From CAVOXO01 sp963700425 (GTDB lineage: Bacteria; Actinomycetota; Acidimicrobiia; Acidimicrobiales; Microtrichaceae): a DNA stretch of 64,000 bases. Below, one piece after another: positions 47,669-54,227 of the stretch. The DNA lies in the NCBI GenBank assembly GCA_963700425.1, contig CAVOXO010000001.1, positions 1,612,001 through 1,676,000 of the forward strand. The letters are read 5' to 3'. The translations under genes were made by a program, and so were the position numbers. The notes beneath the pieces are model-generated. The model was not told where the DNA came from and searched no databases. It was given only the letters and a program-made list of their open reading frames with translations. The stretch's first letter is position 1; each line of letters begins with the position of its first letter.

Positions 47669-47941
47669 TCATGCGACGTCGAGGAACCTGCGGAGAGCTT
47701 CTCGGATGACCTCGCTGGTGGTGGTGTCATCAGCGGCGGCGCGGGCTTCAATCTTGGCCTTCAACTCGGGATCGATCTGCACGGGAACCACCTCGGCAGG
47801 ACCCGAGCCCATTGCCGGGCGTCCCCGACGGCGCGCCTTGAGTGCATCGACGTCGTGGTCGGCGGTTTCGACCTCGTCAGCGAGGGCGTCGAGGTCGGCG
47901 TCGGTGAGGGTTCGGCCGGTCTTGGTCTTGTGGGTGGTCAT
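47669..47941 (-). CDS. orphan RHH/CopG-type antitoxin
   Basis: The 90-residue protein has a charged N-terminal half (TDADLDALADEVETADHDVDALKARRRGRP) and a C-terminal ribbon-helix-helix (VVPVQIDPELKAKIEARAAADDTTTSEVIREALRRFL). The order is like some CopG- and BrnA-type antitoxins. No toxin follows on the same strand before 47669; the next gene upstream is the toxin of a different pair. It may be an orphan that acts in trans or has lost its partner. Confidence 0.72.
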   Translation of the reverse strand: MTTHKTKTGRTLTDADLDALADEVETADHDVDALKARRRGRPAMGSGPAEVVPVQIDPELKAKIEARAAADDTTTSEVIREALRRFLDVA

Positions 47942-48010
47942 GGTGTGGGGTCCTCCCCTGTCGGGAGCAGGTCGGAGGGGACTGCCGACGGCGGCACGAC
48001 TCCCTGGTCG

Positions 48011-48331
48011 TCAGCAGTCGGCAAGCGCGCGGAGTGCGCGGCAGATCTCGTCGAGTTCCTCGATCTGGAGTTCACCTGCCCGCTGGGTGAGAAACGAGCG
48101 CCGTATCGGCTGCAGGTTGTCAAAGGACGCCACGCACTCCTCGGGGAGCCCGTGACGTGCGTCGAGCTGGACCTCCGTCGGAATCTGGCGAATGGTGCGA
48201 GTCACCGGCGCCACGATGATCCACGTCAACACCAGCACGGCATCGCTGCGTGTGACGATCAACACCGGCCGGCGTCTTCCCTCGGCTTCAGCCCACCAGA
48301 CCTCGCCCTGCGCCGGCGTCACACTCACCAA
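48011..48331 (-). CDS. mazF: MazF/PemK family toxin, second copy
   Basis: The 106-residue toxin has QGEVWWAEAEGRRRPVLIVTRSD, APVTRTIRQIPTEVQL and VASFDNLQPIRRSFLTQR, the MazF pattern. It starts within the last bases of the antitoxin gene upstream (7-bp overlap), the usual gene order. It differs widely from the first copy, so the two pairs do not come from a recent duplication. It should act as an endoribonuclease. Confidence 0.9.
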   Translation of the reverse strand: MVSVTPAQGEVWWAEAEGRRRPVLIVTRSDAVLVLTWIIVAPVTRTIRQIPTEVQLDARHGLPEECVASFDNLQPIRRSFLTQRAGELQIEELDEICRALRALADC

Positions 48332-48573
48332 GGTTCCTCCGCAATCATCCGCACGGAAGACTCATCCGCCCACGCGACCTCCGCGTCGCTCTGCGGACGC
48401 TCTCGGTAGCCGCGGGCGATTTGCGCCCCGATCTCATCACGACGGCACCGGTCGACAAGCTGTTCGAGACCAAGACGCACCGCCTCGGAACGACTCGCAA
48501 AGACTCCAGCAGCGACGAGCTGATCGACAGCAGCCGCAAGATCATCTCCTACTCGAGCCACCAGTTGAGCCAT
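48325..48573 (-). CDS. RHH antitoxin of the second MazF pair
   Basis: The 82-residue protein has a typical RHH N-terminus, LVARVGDDLAAAVDQLVAAGVFASRSEAVRLGLEQLV, and an acidic tail (AEVAWADESSVRMIAEEPW). It precedes the MazF gene with a 7-bp overlap and likely neutralises it and represses the operon. The promoter region upstream is AT-rich (GCATTGCGTATCGCATTGC with repeated GCATTGC), a possible operator. Confidence 0.85.
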   Translation of the reverse strand: MAQLVARVGDDLAAAVDQLVAAGVFASRSEAVRLGLEQLVDRCRRDEIGAQIARGYRERPQSDAEVAWADESSVRMIAEEPW

Positions 48574-48626
48574 GGAAACAGCATAGACATTTGCATTGCG
48601 TATCGCATTGCAACTCGGCGGGTTGT

Positions 48627-49022
48627 TCGATTGACTACGCCGTCGCGATCAGCCCCGAACTCTTCGCAACCGAGGAAGCCAAGCTCCGAAACCAGCTGGC
48701 AGCCATCGAGAGCGTCCAGGCCGACGTCGACACCGCCCGAGCGCAACGGGAAGAACTCGCCCAACGTGTCGAAGCGGTCGCAACCGTTCTGCGCTCCATC
48801 GACATCGCGCCAACCTGGGACGCATCGACACCCGCCGAGAAACGAATCCTCGTCGACGACCTCGTTGACGCCATCTACATCCACCCCAACCACCTCGGAG
48901 TCGTCCTCGAGGGCGTCCCACCACTCGAAGTCCTACCCCGAGAAGTCGGGCTCAAGGCCGCCGAATACGAGAACAATGGTGTCGGAGGGGCGACTCGAAC
49001 CATGACCCCACGCGAATCCTGA
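48627..49022 (+). pseudogene. C-terminal remnant of a large serine recombinase
   Basis: The frame encodes AISPELFATEEAKLRNQLAAI, a coiled-coil run, then WDASTPAEKRILVDDLVDAIYIHPNHLGVVL and a short end. This is the typical C-terminal half of large serine recombinases: coiled coil and RRxLVDxLVDxIxIHPxH. The N-terminal catalytic and DNA-binding parts are absent. The frame stops inside the second copy of the 48-base repeat, so the repeat sits exactly at the 3' end of the recombinase gene, as attachment sites often do. Confidence 0.65.
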
Positions 49023-49024
49023 CC
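48977..49024 (-). repeat. 48-bp direct repeat, copy B (tRNA 3'-end-like)
   Basis: This copy matches copy A at 46 of 48 positions and lies 2243 bp further on, over the end of the serine-recombinase remnant. Together they frame two MazF pairs, the orphan antitoxin and the recombinase remnant. Orientation is the same, as expected of attL and attR. Confidence 0.75.
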
Positions 49025-49172
49025 GGCCGATGCGCTCTCGATGCTTCTCACGACGGGAAGCGATCATGGCTGACAGCACCGACAACTCGACCAAGTTCTG
49101 CACCACTCCGACGTGGACAACGACTCTCTGCGCCGGCGTCGCTTCGAGCGATGCGGTCGAACCGAGAAGCGG

Positions 49173-49649
49173 TCAGATGGGTGGTCGCAACTCCTGGAAG
49201 TAGTAGAAAGCCCTCTCGTTCGTCTCCGGCCCGATCGACGAGTAGCCATTGCGCTCGTAGAAGCGTTGGGCGTCCACGTCGCCCTCGTCGACGTTGATCT
49301 CGATTGCGTCGATACCCACCGTGAGGGCGTGATCATGGAGCAGGTTGAGGATTGCCGAGCCAGTTCCCTCGCTTCGGCGACTCGGATCGACGTACAGCTC
49401 ATCGAGCAGACCGACACGGCCGGCGCACCACACGTTCGGCCTGACGCTGACGACCGCTACGGCGAATGCCGGGCGGCCCGCAACAATGGCGAACATCGAA
49501 TCTCCGGCAAGGAGCACAGCGAGCCGCTCGCTCAGCACCTCGGTGCGTGGAGACGGCGTCTCGAACTCGGTGTTGACGTCGTGGAGGAGCTGCCCGACCG
49601 CGGCGGCGTCGCGTACGTCGGCCAGTCGAGGAGCGTCATCGCGATCCAT
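49173..49649 (-). CDS. GNAT family N-acetyltransferase
   Basis: The 158-residue protein has a GNAT core: RLADVRDAAAVGQLLHDVNTEF, FAIVAGRPAFAVAVVSVRPN, LLDELYVDPSRRSEGTGSAIL with the acetyl-CoA loop (RRSEGTG, close to the RxxGxG rule), and DAQRFYERNGY. ATG 49649 begins the conserved N-terminus; the frame reads to 49751 in sequence without match. The acceptor is unknown. It could be a TA-type or antibiotic/amine acetyltransferase, but no antitoxin is next to it, so a metabolic role is more likely. Confidence 0.8.
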   Translation of the reverse strand: MDRDDAPRLADVRDAAAVGQLLHDVNTEFETPSPRTEVLSERLAVLLAGDSMFAIVAGRPAFAVAVVSVRPNVWCAGRVGLLDELYVDPSRRSEGTGSAILNLLHDHALTVGIDAIEINVDEGDVDAQRFYERNGYSSIGPETNERAFYYFQELRPPI

Positions 49650-49820
49650 GATGACGACGCTAGACAAGCCGAACGCCTCGGCGGGCTGACGACGAGAAGC
49701 CGTGTCGCGTCCGGCGATCCGCGGACACCTTCCGAAAATGAGCCCCTGCAACGGGGCGGTTCAGCGCGCTGTGGAAAGACCTGCGCGTCGGAGCGGCGAC
49801 TGATGTAGCACACGCGTGCC

Positions 49821-50066
49821 ATGTTTCAGCCCATGGGCACCACGACGGTCCGACTCGACGACGAAGACGAAGACGAAGCCCTGCTCGACATGCTGGCGCC
49901 AGAGTACGGCGGGCGCTCGAGCGCAATCCGCCAAGCCCTCCGGAATCTCGCAGCCGACCGGAAACGCCAGAGCCTCCTCAGCTCGTTCCTCGCCGAATGG
50001 GACAGCGAAGAGGGCCCGATCGGTGAGGAAGACGTGAAGGTCATCGCCGAGCGATACGGCCTGTGA
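49821..50066 (+). CDS. RHH antitoxin of a VapC-type pair
   Basis: The 81-residue protein begins MFQPMGTTTVRLDDEDEDEALLDML, then SSAIRQALRNLAADRKRQSLL and an acidic end (GPIGEEDVKVIAERYGL). An RHH fold is likely, with ATG 49821 or 49833 as start. It overlaps the PIN-domain gene by 4 bp (GTGA), so it is the antitoxin of that pair. No clear operator was found, though the upstream region is short. Confidence 0.78.
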   Translation: MFQPMGTTTVRLDDEDEDEALLDMLAPEYGGRSSAIRQALRNLAADRKRQSLLSSFLAEWDSEEGPIGEEDVKVIAERYGL

Positions 50067-50436
50067 TTCTCGACGCCGGATTCCTCATCTCGGTCGATCG
50101 GAGTGAGAGAACCGCCCGAGCGTTACTGAGTGCTGCCAGCAGGTCCGAAGTGGCTCTCCACACCACCCACCCGTGGTGGCTCAGGTGTGGCGGGGCGGAT
50201 CCCGCCAAGCGCGCCTCGCCGCATTCCTCACGACCATCGTGATCCACCCGCTCGATGACGGCCGCCCCGTCGGACAGCTTCTCGCTCAGACCGAGACATC
50301 CGACGTCGTCGACGCCCACGTGGTCATCACCGCCGTACGTCTCGGCCACGACGTCCTCACCGGCGACCCCGACGACCTCACGACGCTCAGCGCAGTGTTG
50401 GGCCCGGCATCTCCCATCGTCCATTCGTGGCCGTGA
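50063..50436 (+). CDS. vapC: VapC-type PIN-domain toxin (frameshifted)
   Basis: The first frame gives VILDAGFLISVDRSERTARALLSAA, with the first acidic residue of the PIN fold, and the second frame gives AQVWRGGSRQARLAAFLTTIVIHPL, then ETSDVVDAHVVITAVRLGHDVLTGDPDDL, with the other acidic residues. The break is near 50170, in CACCCACCCGTGG. The corrected toxin, about 124 residues, is a full PIN ribonuclease. GTG 50063 overlaps the antitoxin stop by 4 bp. As elsewhere, the break may be a sequencing error; otherwise the toxin is dead. Confidence 0.75.
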
Positions 50437-50464
50437 CACCGTGCCCGCCATGTACCAACGAGTG

Positions 50465-50508
50465 TGTCGGAGGGGGGGGAATACAACCCTGAGCACACGC
50501 GACCCCTG
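50465..50508 (-). repeat. degenerate third copy of the repeat
   Basis: This segment shares TGTCGGAGGGG, then AACC-TGA-C and CACGCGA and CCTG with copies A and B in the same order, with a run of eight Gs instead of the usual CGACTCG. It lies after the VapC gene. Confidence 0.45.
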
Positions 50509-50623
50509 GAGCGTGGATCTGGTAGCCGTATGACACGAAATGCCTGGTCAGCAGCCCCGACCGACCATTGAGGACCCAGGGAAAGTCTCGTGTGACCGCT
50601 TCGATGATCTCCGTCCTTTGAGG

Positions 50624-50637
50624 TATCACACGTGATA
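50624..50637. promoter_or_regulatory. palindromic operator of the second VapBC pair
   Basis: TATCAC and GTGATA face each other with two bases between (TATCACACGTGATA). It ends 10 bases before the antitoxin ATG and is a good site for autorepression by a Phd/VapB-type complex. Confidence 0.6.
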
Positions 50638-50647
50638 CACTCTTACC

Positions 50648-50884
50648 ATGTCCGAGGTTTCGATTCGAGAACTCCGCAACCACGGCGGCGACGTAGTCGA
50701 CCGAGCCGCGAAGGGCGAACGCCTCACGATCACCCGCTCGGGAAAGCCAGTTGCCGAGCTACTGCCACTCCGCCGCGAACCAAAGTCGCTCGACGCGATC
50801 CTTGCCAGCCACCGGCAACTTCCGCCCGTCGACCTCGAGCAGCTACGACACGACCTCGACCAGATCCTCGACGCCGCCCTCTGA
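50648..50884 (+). CDS. Phd/YefM-type antitoxin
   Basis: The 78-residue protein starts VSIRELRNHGGDVVDRAAKGERLTITRSGKPVAELLPL, the standard Phd/YefM N-terminal DNA-binding fold. The C-terminal half (LPPVDLEQLRHDLDQILDAAL) is the toxin-binding part. The PIN toxin begins 3 bp after its stop. Both are complete, so this pair is likely functional. A palindrome lies directly upstream. Confidence 0.88.
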   Translation: MSEVSIRELRNHGGDVVDRAAKGERLTITRSGKPVAELLPLRREPKSLDAILASHRQLPPVDLEQLRHDLDQILDAAL

Positions 50885-50887
50885 TCC

Positions 50888-51295
50888 ATGCCTCGTGGGA
50901 TCCTCGACACAAGCACGCTCATCCTGCTCGGGCGGATCGAAGATATCGGCCAACTCCCCGCAGAACCCTTGATCACGGCGATAACGCTGGCCGAACTCTC
51001 GGTGGGCCCACTCGTGGCATCCACCGATCACGAACGAGCGGCACGCCAAGCCCATGTCCAACAAGCCGAAGCCGATTTCGAACCGCTCCCGTTCGACGCC
51101 AACGCCGCTCGAAGCTTCGGTCGGGTCGCCGCCGGCCTACGCAGAGCAGGACGCAAGCCAGCCGCACGCGCCTACGACGCCATGATCGCAGCGATCGCCG
51201 TCTCCAACGACCTCCCTCTTCACACCTGCAACCCCCGGGACTTCACAGCGATCGACGAGCTCACTGTGGTCGCTGTACCTCATCCGGACCACTAG
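50888..51295 (+). CDS. vapC: VapC family PIN-domain toxin
   Basis: The 135-residue toxin has ILDTSTLILLGRI (first acidic residue), ITLAELSVGPLVAST, FDANAARSFGRVAAGLRRAGRK, YDAMIAAIAVSNDLPLHTCNPRDF (other acidic residues). All four positions of the PIN site are visible. It should cut a tRNA or rRNA target. It lies 3 bp after the Phd-type antitoxin gene and ends before a region holding IS remains. Confidence 0.9.
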   Translation: MPRGILDTSTLILLGRIEDIGQLPAEPLITAITLAELSVGPLVASTDHERAARQAHVQQAEADFEPLPFDANAARSFGRVAAGLRRAGRKPAARAYDAMIAAIAVSNDLPLHTCNPRDFTAIDELTVVAVPHPDH

Positions 51296-51314
51296 CGTGT
51301 GGCGACCAGTAGTG

Positions 51315-51371
51315 GCGCGTGGGCGTTGACCAGGATGTGGGGCTCGGAAACTCGCGCGTGGGTGCTGACCA
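51315..51371. repeat. pair of 18-bp direct repeats at the edge of an IS remnant
   Basis: GCGCGTGGGCGTTGACCA at 51315-51332 and GCGCGTGGGTGCTGACCA at 51354-51371 differ at two of 18 positions. They lie between the VapC gene and the IS3 transposase remnant and may be terminal protein-binding sites of another element. Confidence 0.5.
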
Positions 51372-51437
51372 ACAGCTATTCCTCCATGCTGGGCTGGAGT
51401 TGACCCGGTTCGGTGGACACGGGTTGTTGTTGGTTGA

Positions 51438-52200
51438 TCATGCCGCCTGGGAGGCGGTGTAGGTCTCGGCGGGTGTGCGGTGGCCGAGGCGGGCTTGGTG
51501 TCGACGTCGGTTGTAGAAGGTTTCGATGTAGTCGAACAGCACGGTGCGGAGCTGGCTGCGGGTCATGTGTGTCCAGTCGCCGTGGATGTGGCGGATCTCC
51601 TTCTTCACCGTCGCCCAGGTCGATTCCATCGCGGCGTTGTCCCAGCACACGCCGGTGCGGCCGAACGAGGCTGACACGTCATGGTCGGCCATCGTGAGCG
51701 CCAGGTCGCCCGAGACGTATTGGCTGCCCCGGTCCGCGTGGTGGATCAGATCGCCTTCGGGGTGTCGCCGGGCGAGGGCCATGACCAGGGCGTTGACGAC
51801 GATGTCGGCGGTTTGACGGTTCGACATCGACCAGCCGGCCAGACCTCGGTCATGGAGGTCGAAGATGCCGGCCAGGAAGAGCTTGCCGTCACGGCATCGG
51901 AACTCGGTGATGTCGGCGACCCATCGCTGGTTCGACGACTCGGCAGTGAAGTCCCCGCCGATCAGATCCGGCCCTGGCGCGGATGAGGTCTTCTTCCCGC
52001 GCCGCCACTTCTTGCGGCCGTGCACCCCGATCAGGCCGCACTCGGCCATGATCCGGGCCACTCGTTTGCGCCCCACCCGCCGGTTCCGATGCTGGAGCTG
52101 CCCGAGCACCCGAGGGGTGCCGTAGGTGCGCTGAGACGCGACATGGATGTCGTAGGTGTGCATCCACCGTTCGCCGGTCCCGATCGCTGCTATAGGTGCG
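51438..52200 (-). pseudogene. IS3-family orfB transposase, 5' truncated
   Basis: The frame reads YDIHVASQRTYGTPRVLGQLQ, RVARIMAECGLIGVHGRKK, then the integrase core with WVADITEFRCRDGKLFLAGIFD (first Asp), HHADRGSQYVS (second Asp) and CWDNAAMESTWATVKKE (Glu), ending in YNRRRHQARLGHRTPAE. The C-terminal two thirds are complete but the first about 30 residues and the orfA helper gene are missing. Sequence upstream of 52200 in this frame is unrelated. It is a remnant, not an active element. Confidence 0.85.
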
Positions 52201-52353
52201 ATCGCGTTCGCTGAGTCCGGCTCAGTTCGGCCCTTTCCGAGTAGTACTAGTACCGGAGTAGTACCTCTGACGCCGGGTTCCGCTTGGCGACTCCCGGGAG
52301 CGGCGCCGTTCATGCAGCGCAACCCGGCGAGGCGTTGCGTATATGCTACAGAC

Positions 52354-52845
52354 ATGGTCGATGCAGCTGTGCTCGTGCGCTCCGCTCGCGAACGTGCTGG
52401 TCTGTCAGCACGTGATCTCGCCACGCGCTGTGGCGTGTCAGCTTCGACGGTGACTCGGATCGAACACGGAGAGATCAACCCGACCGTCGCGATGCTCGAA
52501 CGCCTCGTCGAAGCATCGGGTAACGACCTCATCATCACGACCGAGCCGCGCCGGCAGCTGCCCACCCTCGACGGTCTCCGCGCCGTTCGCGACGACATCG
52601 TCGACGCCGCTGGCCGATTCGGCGGCACCAACGTGCGCGTGTTCGGCTCGGTCGCCCGCGGCACCGCGACCGAGGCATCCGACGTCGACCTGTTGATCGA
52701 TGTCCCAGCGGGCACGGGGCTGATCGGCGTCGAACAGATCGCCGATGCCGTCGCCGAGGTGATCCCCTGGCCGGTCGATGTCATCACCAGCGGAGCAGCA
52801 CATCGACGCATGGCCCACGTCCTCGACGAGGCAGTACCGCTGTGA
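52354..52845 (+). CDS. XRE-HTH/MNT nucleotidyltransferase fusion antitoxin
   Basis: The 163-residue protein fuses two modules. Residues 5-60 are an XRE helix-turn-helix (LVRSARERAGLSARDLATRCGVSASTVTRIEHG). Residues about 75-160 are a minimal nucleotidyltransferase with GSVARGTATEASDVDL, the GSx10DxD catalytic motif (GS at 98-99, Asp 110 and 112), and a third Asp in WPVDVIT. MNT antitoxins adenylylate the HEPN toxin. ATG 52354 follows an AT-rich patch (TTGCGTATATGCTACAG). The toxin gene overlaps by 4 bp (GTGA). Confidence 0.85.
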   Translation: MVDAAVLVRSARERAGLSARDLATRCGVSASTVTRIEHGEINPTVAMLERLVEASGNDLIITTEPRRQLPTLDGLRAVRDDIVDAAGRFGGTNVRVFGSVARGTATEASDVDLLIDVPAGTGLIGVEQIADAVAEVIPWPVDVITSGAAHRRMAHVLDEAVPL

Positions 52846-53180
52846 ACGACGACCGCCGCCGCCTCGCCGACATCCTGGCCGCTGTCGCCGACGCCGGCCT
52901 GATCGTGGAACACGGGCGCACTGCGTTCGACGCTGATCCGCTCGCCGTTCGGGCAGCGAAGAACATCGTCACCGAGATCGGCGAGGCGACCAAGGCATTG
53001 TCGCCTGCCACGACCGACGCGATCGCCGACGTGCCATGGCGGGCGATCGCCGGCATGCGAGACCGGACGATCCATCGCTACCCCGAAGTCGACCTCGACG
53101 TGTTGTGGGACACCCTCGCGTTCGACCTCCCCGAACTCGCCGACCAGATCCGACAGCACCTCGACCGCATCGCCGACTGA
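52842..53180 (+). CDS. HEPN-domain toxin (HepT/DUF86-like)
   Basis: The 112-residue protein is helical and carries RDRTIHRYPEVDLDVLW, the HEPN motif Rx4HxY, preceded by RAAKNIVTEIGEATKAL. It is the RNase toxin partner of the MNT protein. GTG 52842 overlaps the antitoxin stop, so translation is coupled. Size is normal for HepT-like proteins. It appears intact. Confidence 0.88.
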   Translation: MNDDRRRLADILAAVADAGLIVEHGRTAFDADPLAVRAAKNIVTEIGEATKALSPATTDAIADVPWRAIAGMRDRTIHRYPEVDLDVLWDTLAFDLPELADQIRQHLDRIAD

Positions 53181-53206
53181 CGTGCACACCCGAAACCTCA
53201 CCCGGC

Positions 53207-53262
53207 CTGTCGACCGCCAAGGGAGCTGGGCGTCGATCAGGAAGAGCGCATGCTCACGATTC
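53207..53262 (-). pseudogene. DUF5615 (PIN-like) toxin fragment
   Basis: A short minus-strand frame reads LFLIDAQLPWR, the characteristic start of DUF5615 proteins (FLIDAQLPPRLARW). The rest is lost. It follows the DUF433 remnant and lies in the usual order for that pair; an indel near 53250 separates it from a likely GTG or ATG start. Confidence 0.5.
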
Positions 53263-53264
53263 GA

Positions 53265-53430
53265 TCACCACGGCTCGTTGGCCTGGGCTGCCGCATACGC
53301 CAGGCACGCCGTCAGATCCTCTGCGGTGAGGTACGGGTAGTCCTCGAGGATCTCCGTCTCGTCGGCGCCAGCCGCGAGCAACGACAGCACGTCAGCGACC
53401 CGCATGCGCGTGCCCCGAACCACTCGGGGC
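53265..53430 (-). pseudogene. DUF433 antitoxin, C-terminal remnant
   Basis: The minus strand reads RVVRGTRMRVADVLSLLAAG, then ADETEILEDYPYLTAEDLTA and CLAYAAAQANEPW with a stop at 53265, a clear DUF433 C-terminal half. The N-terminus is missing: at about 53430 the text changes into a plus-strand transporter remnant. DUF433 usually pairs with DUF5615 as a toxin-antitoxin module, and a DUF5615 fragment follows. Confidence 0.68.
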
Positions 53431-53761
53431 GATCGCTGGCGACAGCCTCATCGTGTCGCTGGCCGTCGTTTACCTCGGATCGATCCTGCTGACGAACCTG
53501 GTCACCAACGCTGCAGCAGCGGCGCTGATGTTCCCGATCATGGCCGGGATGGTCTCCGCCCTCGACACCCCCTGGCAGCCCTTCGTGGCCGTGCTCATGC
53601 TCGGCTGCTCCTACGCGTTCATCAACCCCGCGGGGTACCAGACGAGCCTCATGGTGATGAAGCCCGGCGGCTACAAGTTCTTCGACTTCGTGCGGGTCGG
53701 CGTCCCACTCACGGTGGTCGTGGGTGCGGTCGCCATACCCCTGGCAGTGCTCTTCTACTGA
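53429..53761 (+). pseudogene. SLC13/DASS-type transporter, C-terminal remnant
   Basis: The frame shows GDSLIVSLAVVYLGSILLTN, NAAAAALMFPIMAGMVSALD and SYAFINPAGYQTSLMVMKPGGYKFFDFVRVGVPL followed by a last helix. This is the C-terminal third of SLC13/DASS-type sodium-carboxylate or sulfate transporters. It begins at the DUF433 remnant, so both lost their outer parts at one junction near 53430. Confidence 0.72.
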
Positions 53762-53764
53762 TCC

Positions 53765-53783
53765 TGAGGGCGGACGGCCCTCA
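53765..53783. terminator. short hairpin after the transporter remnant
   Basis: TGAGGGC (53765-53771) pairs with GCCCTCA (53777-53783) across five bases, right after the transporter stop codon. Confidence 0.5.
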
Positions 53784-53917
53784 CCGTTGTTGCGGAACTC
53801 GACGCGCTGGTCGAGTGCTCGTCGTTGAGGGGAGCCGAGAACCCTGAACCGTCGCACTCGCCTGCCGTGGTCACACCACCCTCCCGGGTGACCCGCTCGA
53901 CCCCAACCGGAGCGAGG

Positions 53918-54184
53918 TCAGCGTAGATCCCGATTTGTGTGTACCGATTTCGGCCGTAGGTGCTCCGCCCACCGGAGCCGCAGCATCCACGTAGCGGTCA
54001 TCGCCCAGGTGAACGGCAGGAGGTAGCACAGCGCAATCAACGCGGCCGACAGCACCACGCTGCGCACGGTTGCGAACAGCACGAGGCGACGGCGATCATC
54101 CCGCCCGAGTTCGTGGATGTGGTGTGCGGTCGGCAGGCGCTCGCCACGGTCGTTGCGGCCGTGCGATTCTTCCGAATCACTCAT
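53918..54184 (-). CDS. short membrane protein, possibly truncated ion channel
   Basis: The 88-residue product has a charged leader (SDSEESHGRNDRGERLPTAH) and one to two membrane segments (TVRSVVLSAALIALCYLLPF). The start resembles two-helix potassium-channel proteins of actinobacteria, which begin with a leader like this and RSALLVALYYLLPF-type helices, but the pore and filter are missing and the end is odd. It may be cut by an indel or be a short separate protein. It lies downstream of a transporter gene on the same strand. Confidence 0.4.
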   Translation of the reverse strand: MSDSEESHGRNDRGERLPTAHHIHELGRDDRRRLVLFATVRSVVLSAALIALCYLLPFTWAMTATWMLRLRWAEHLRPKSVHTNRDLR

Positions 54185-54227
54185 CGCGCCGATCTCGACG
54201 TCGAGATGTGGAGCGCGCGCGAACGCA

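Noticed and set aside
46734..50508. Integron cassette array with attC sites
   Set aside because: No GTTRRRY core or long imperfect palindromes at the repeats, and no integrase of the tyrosine type.
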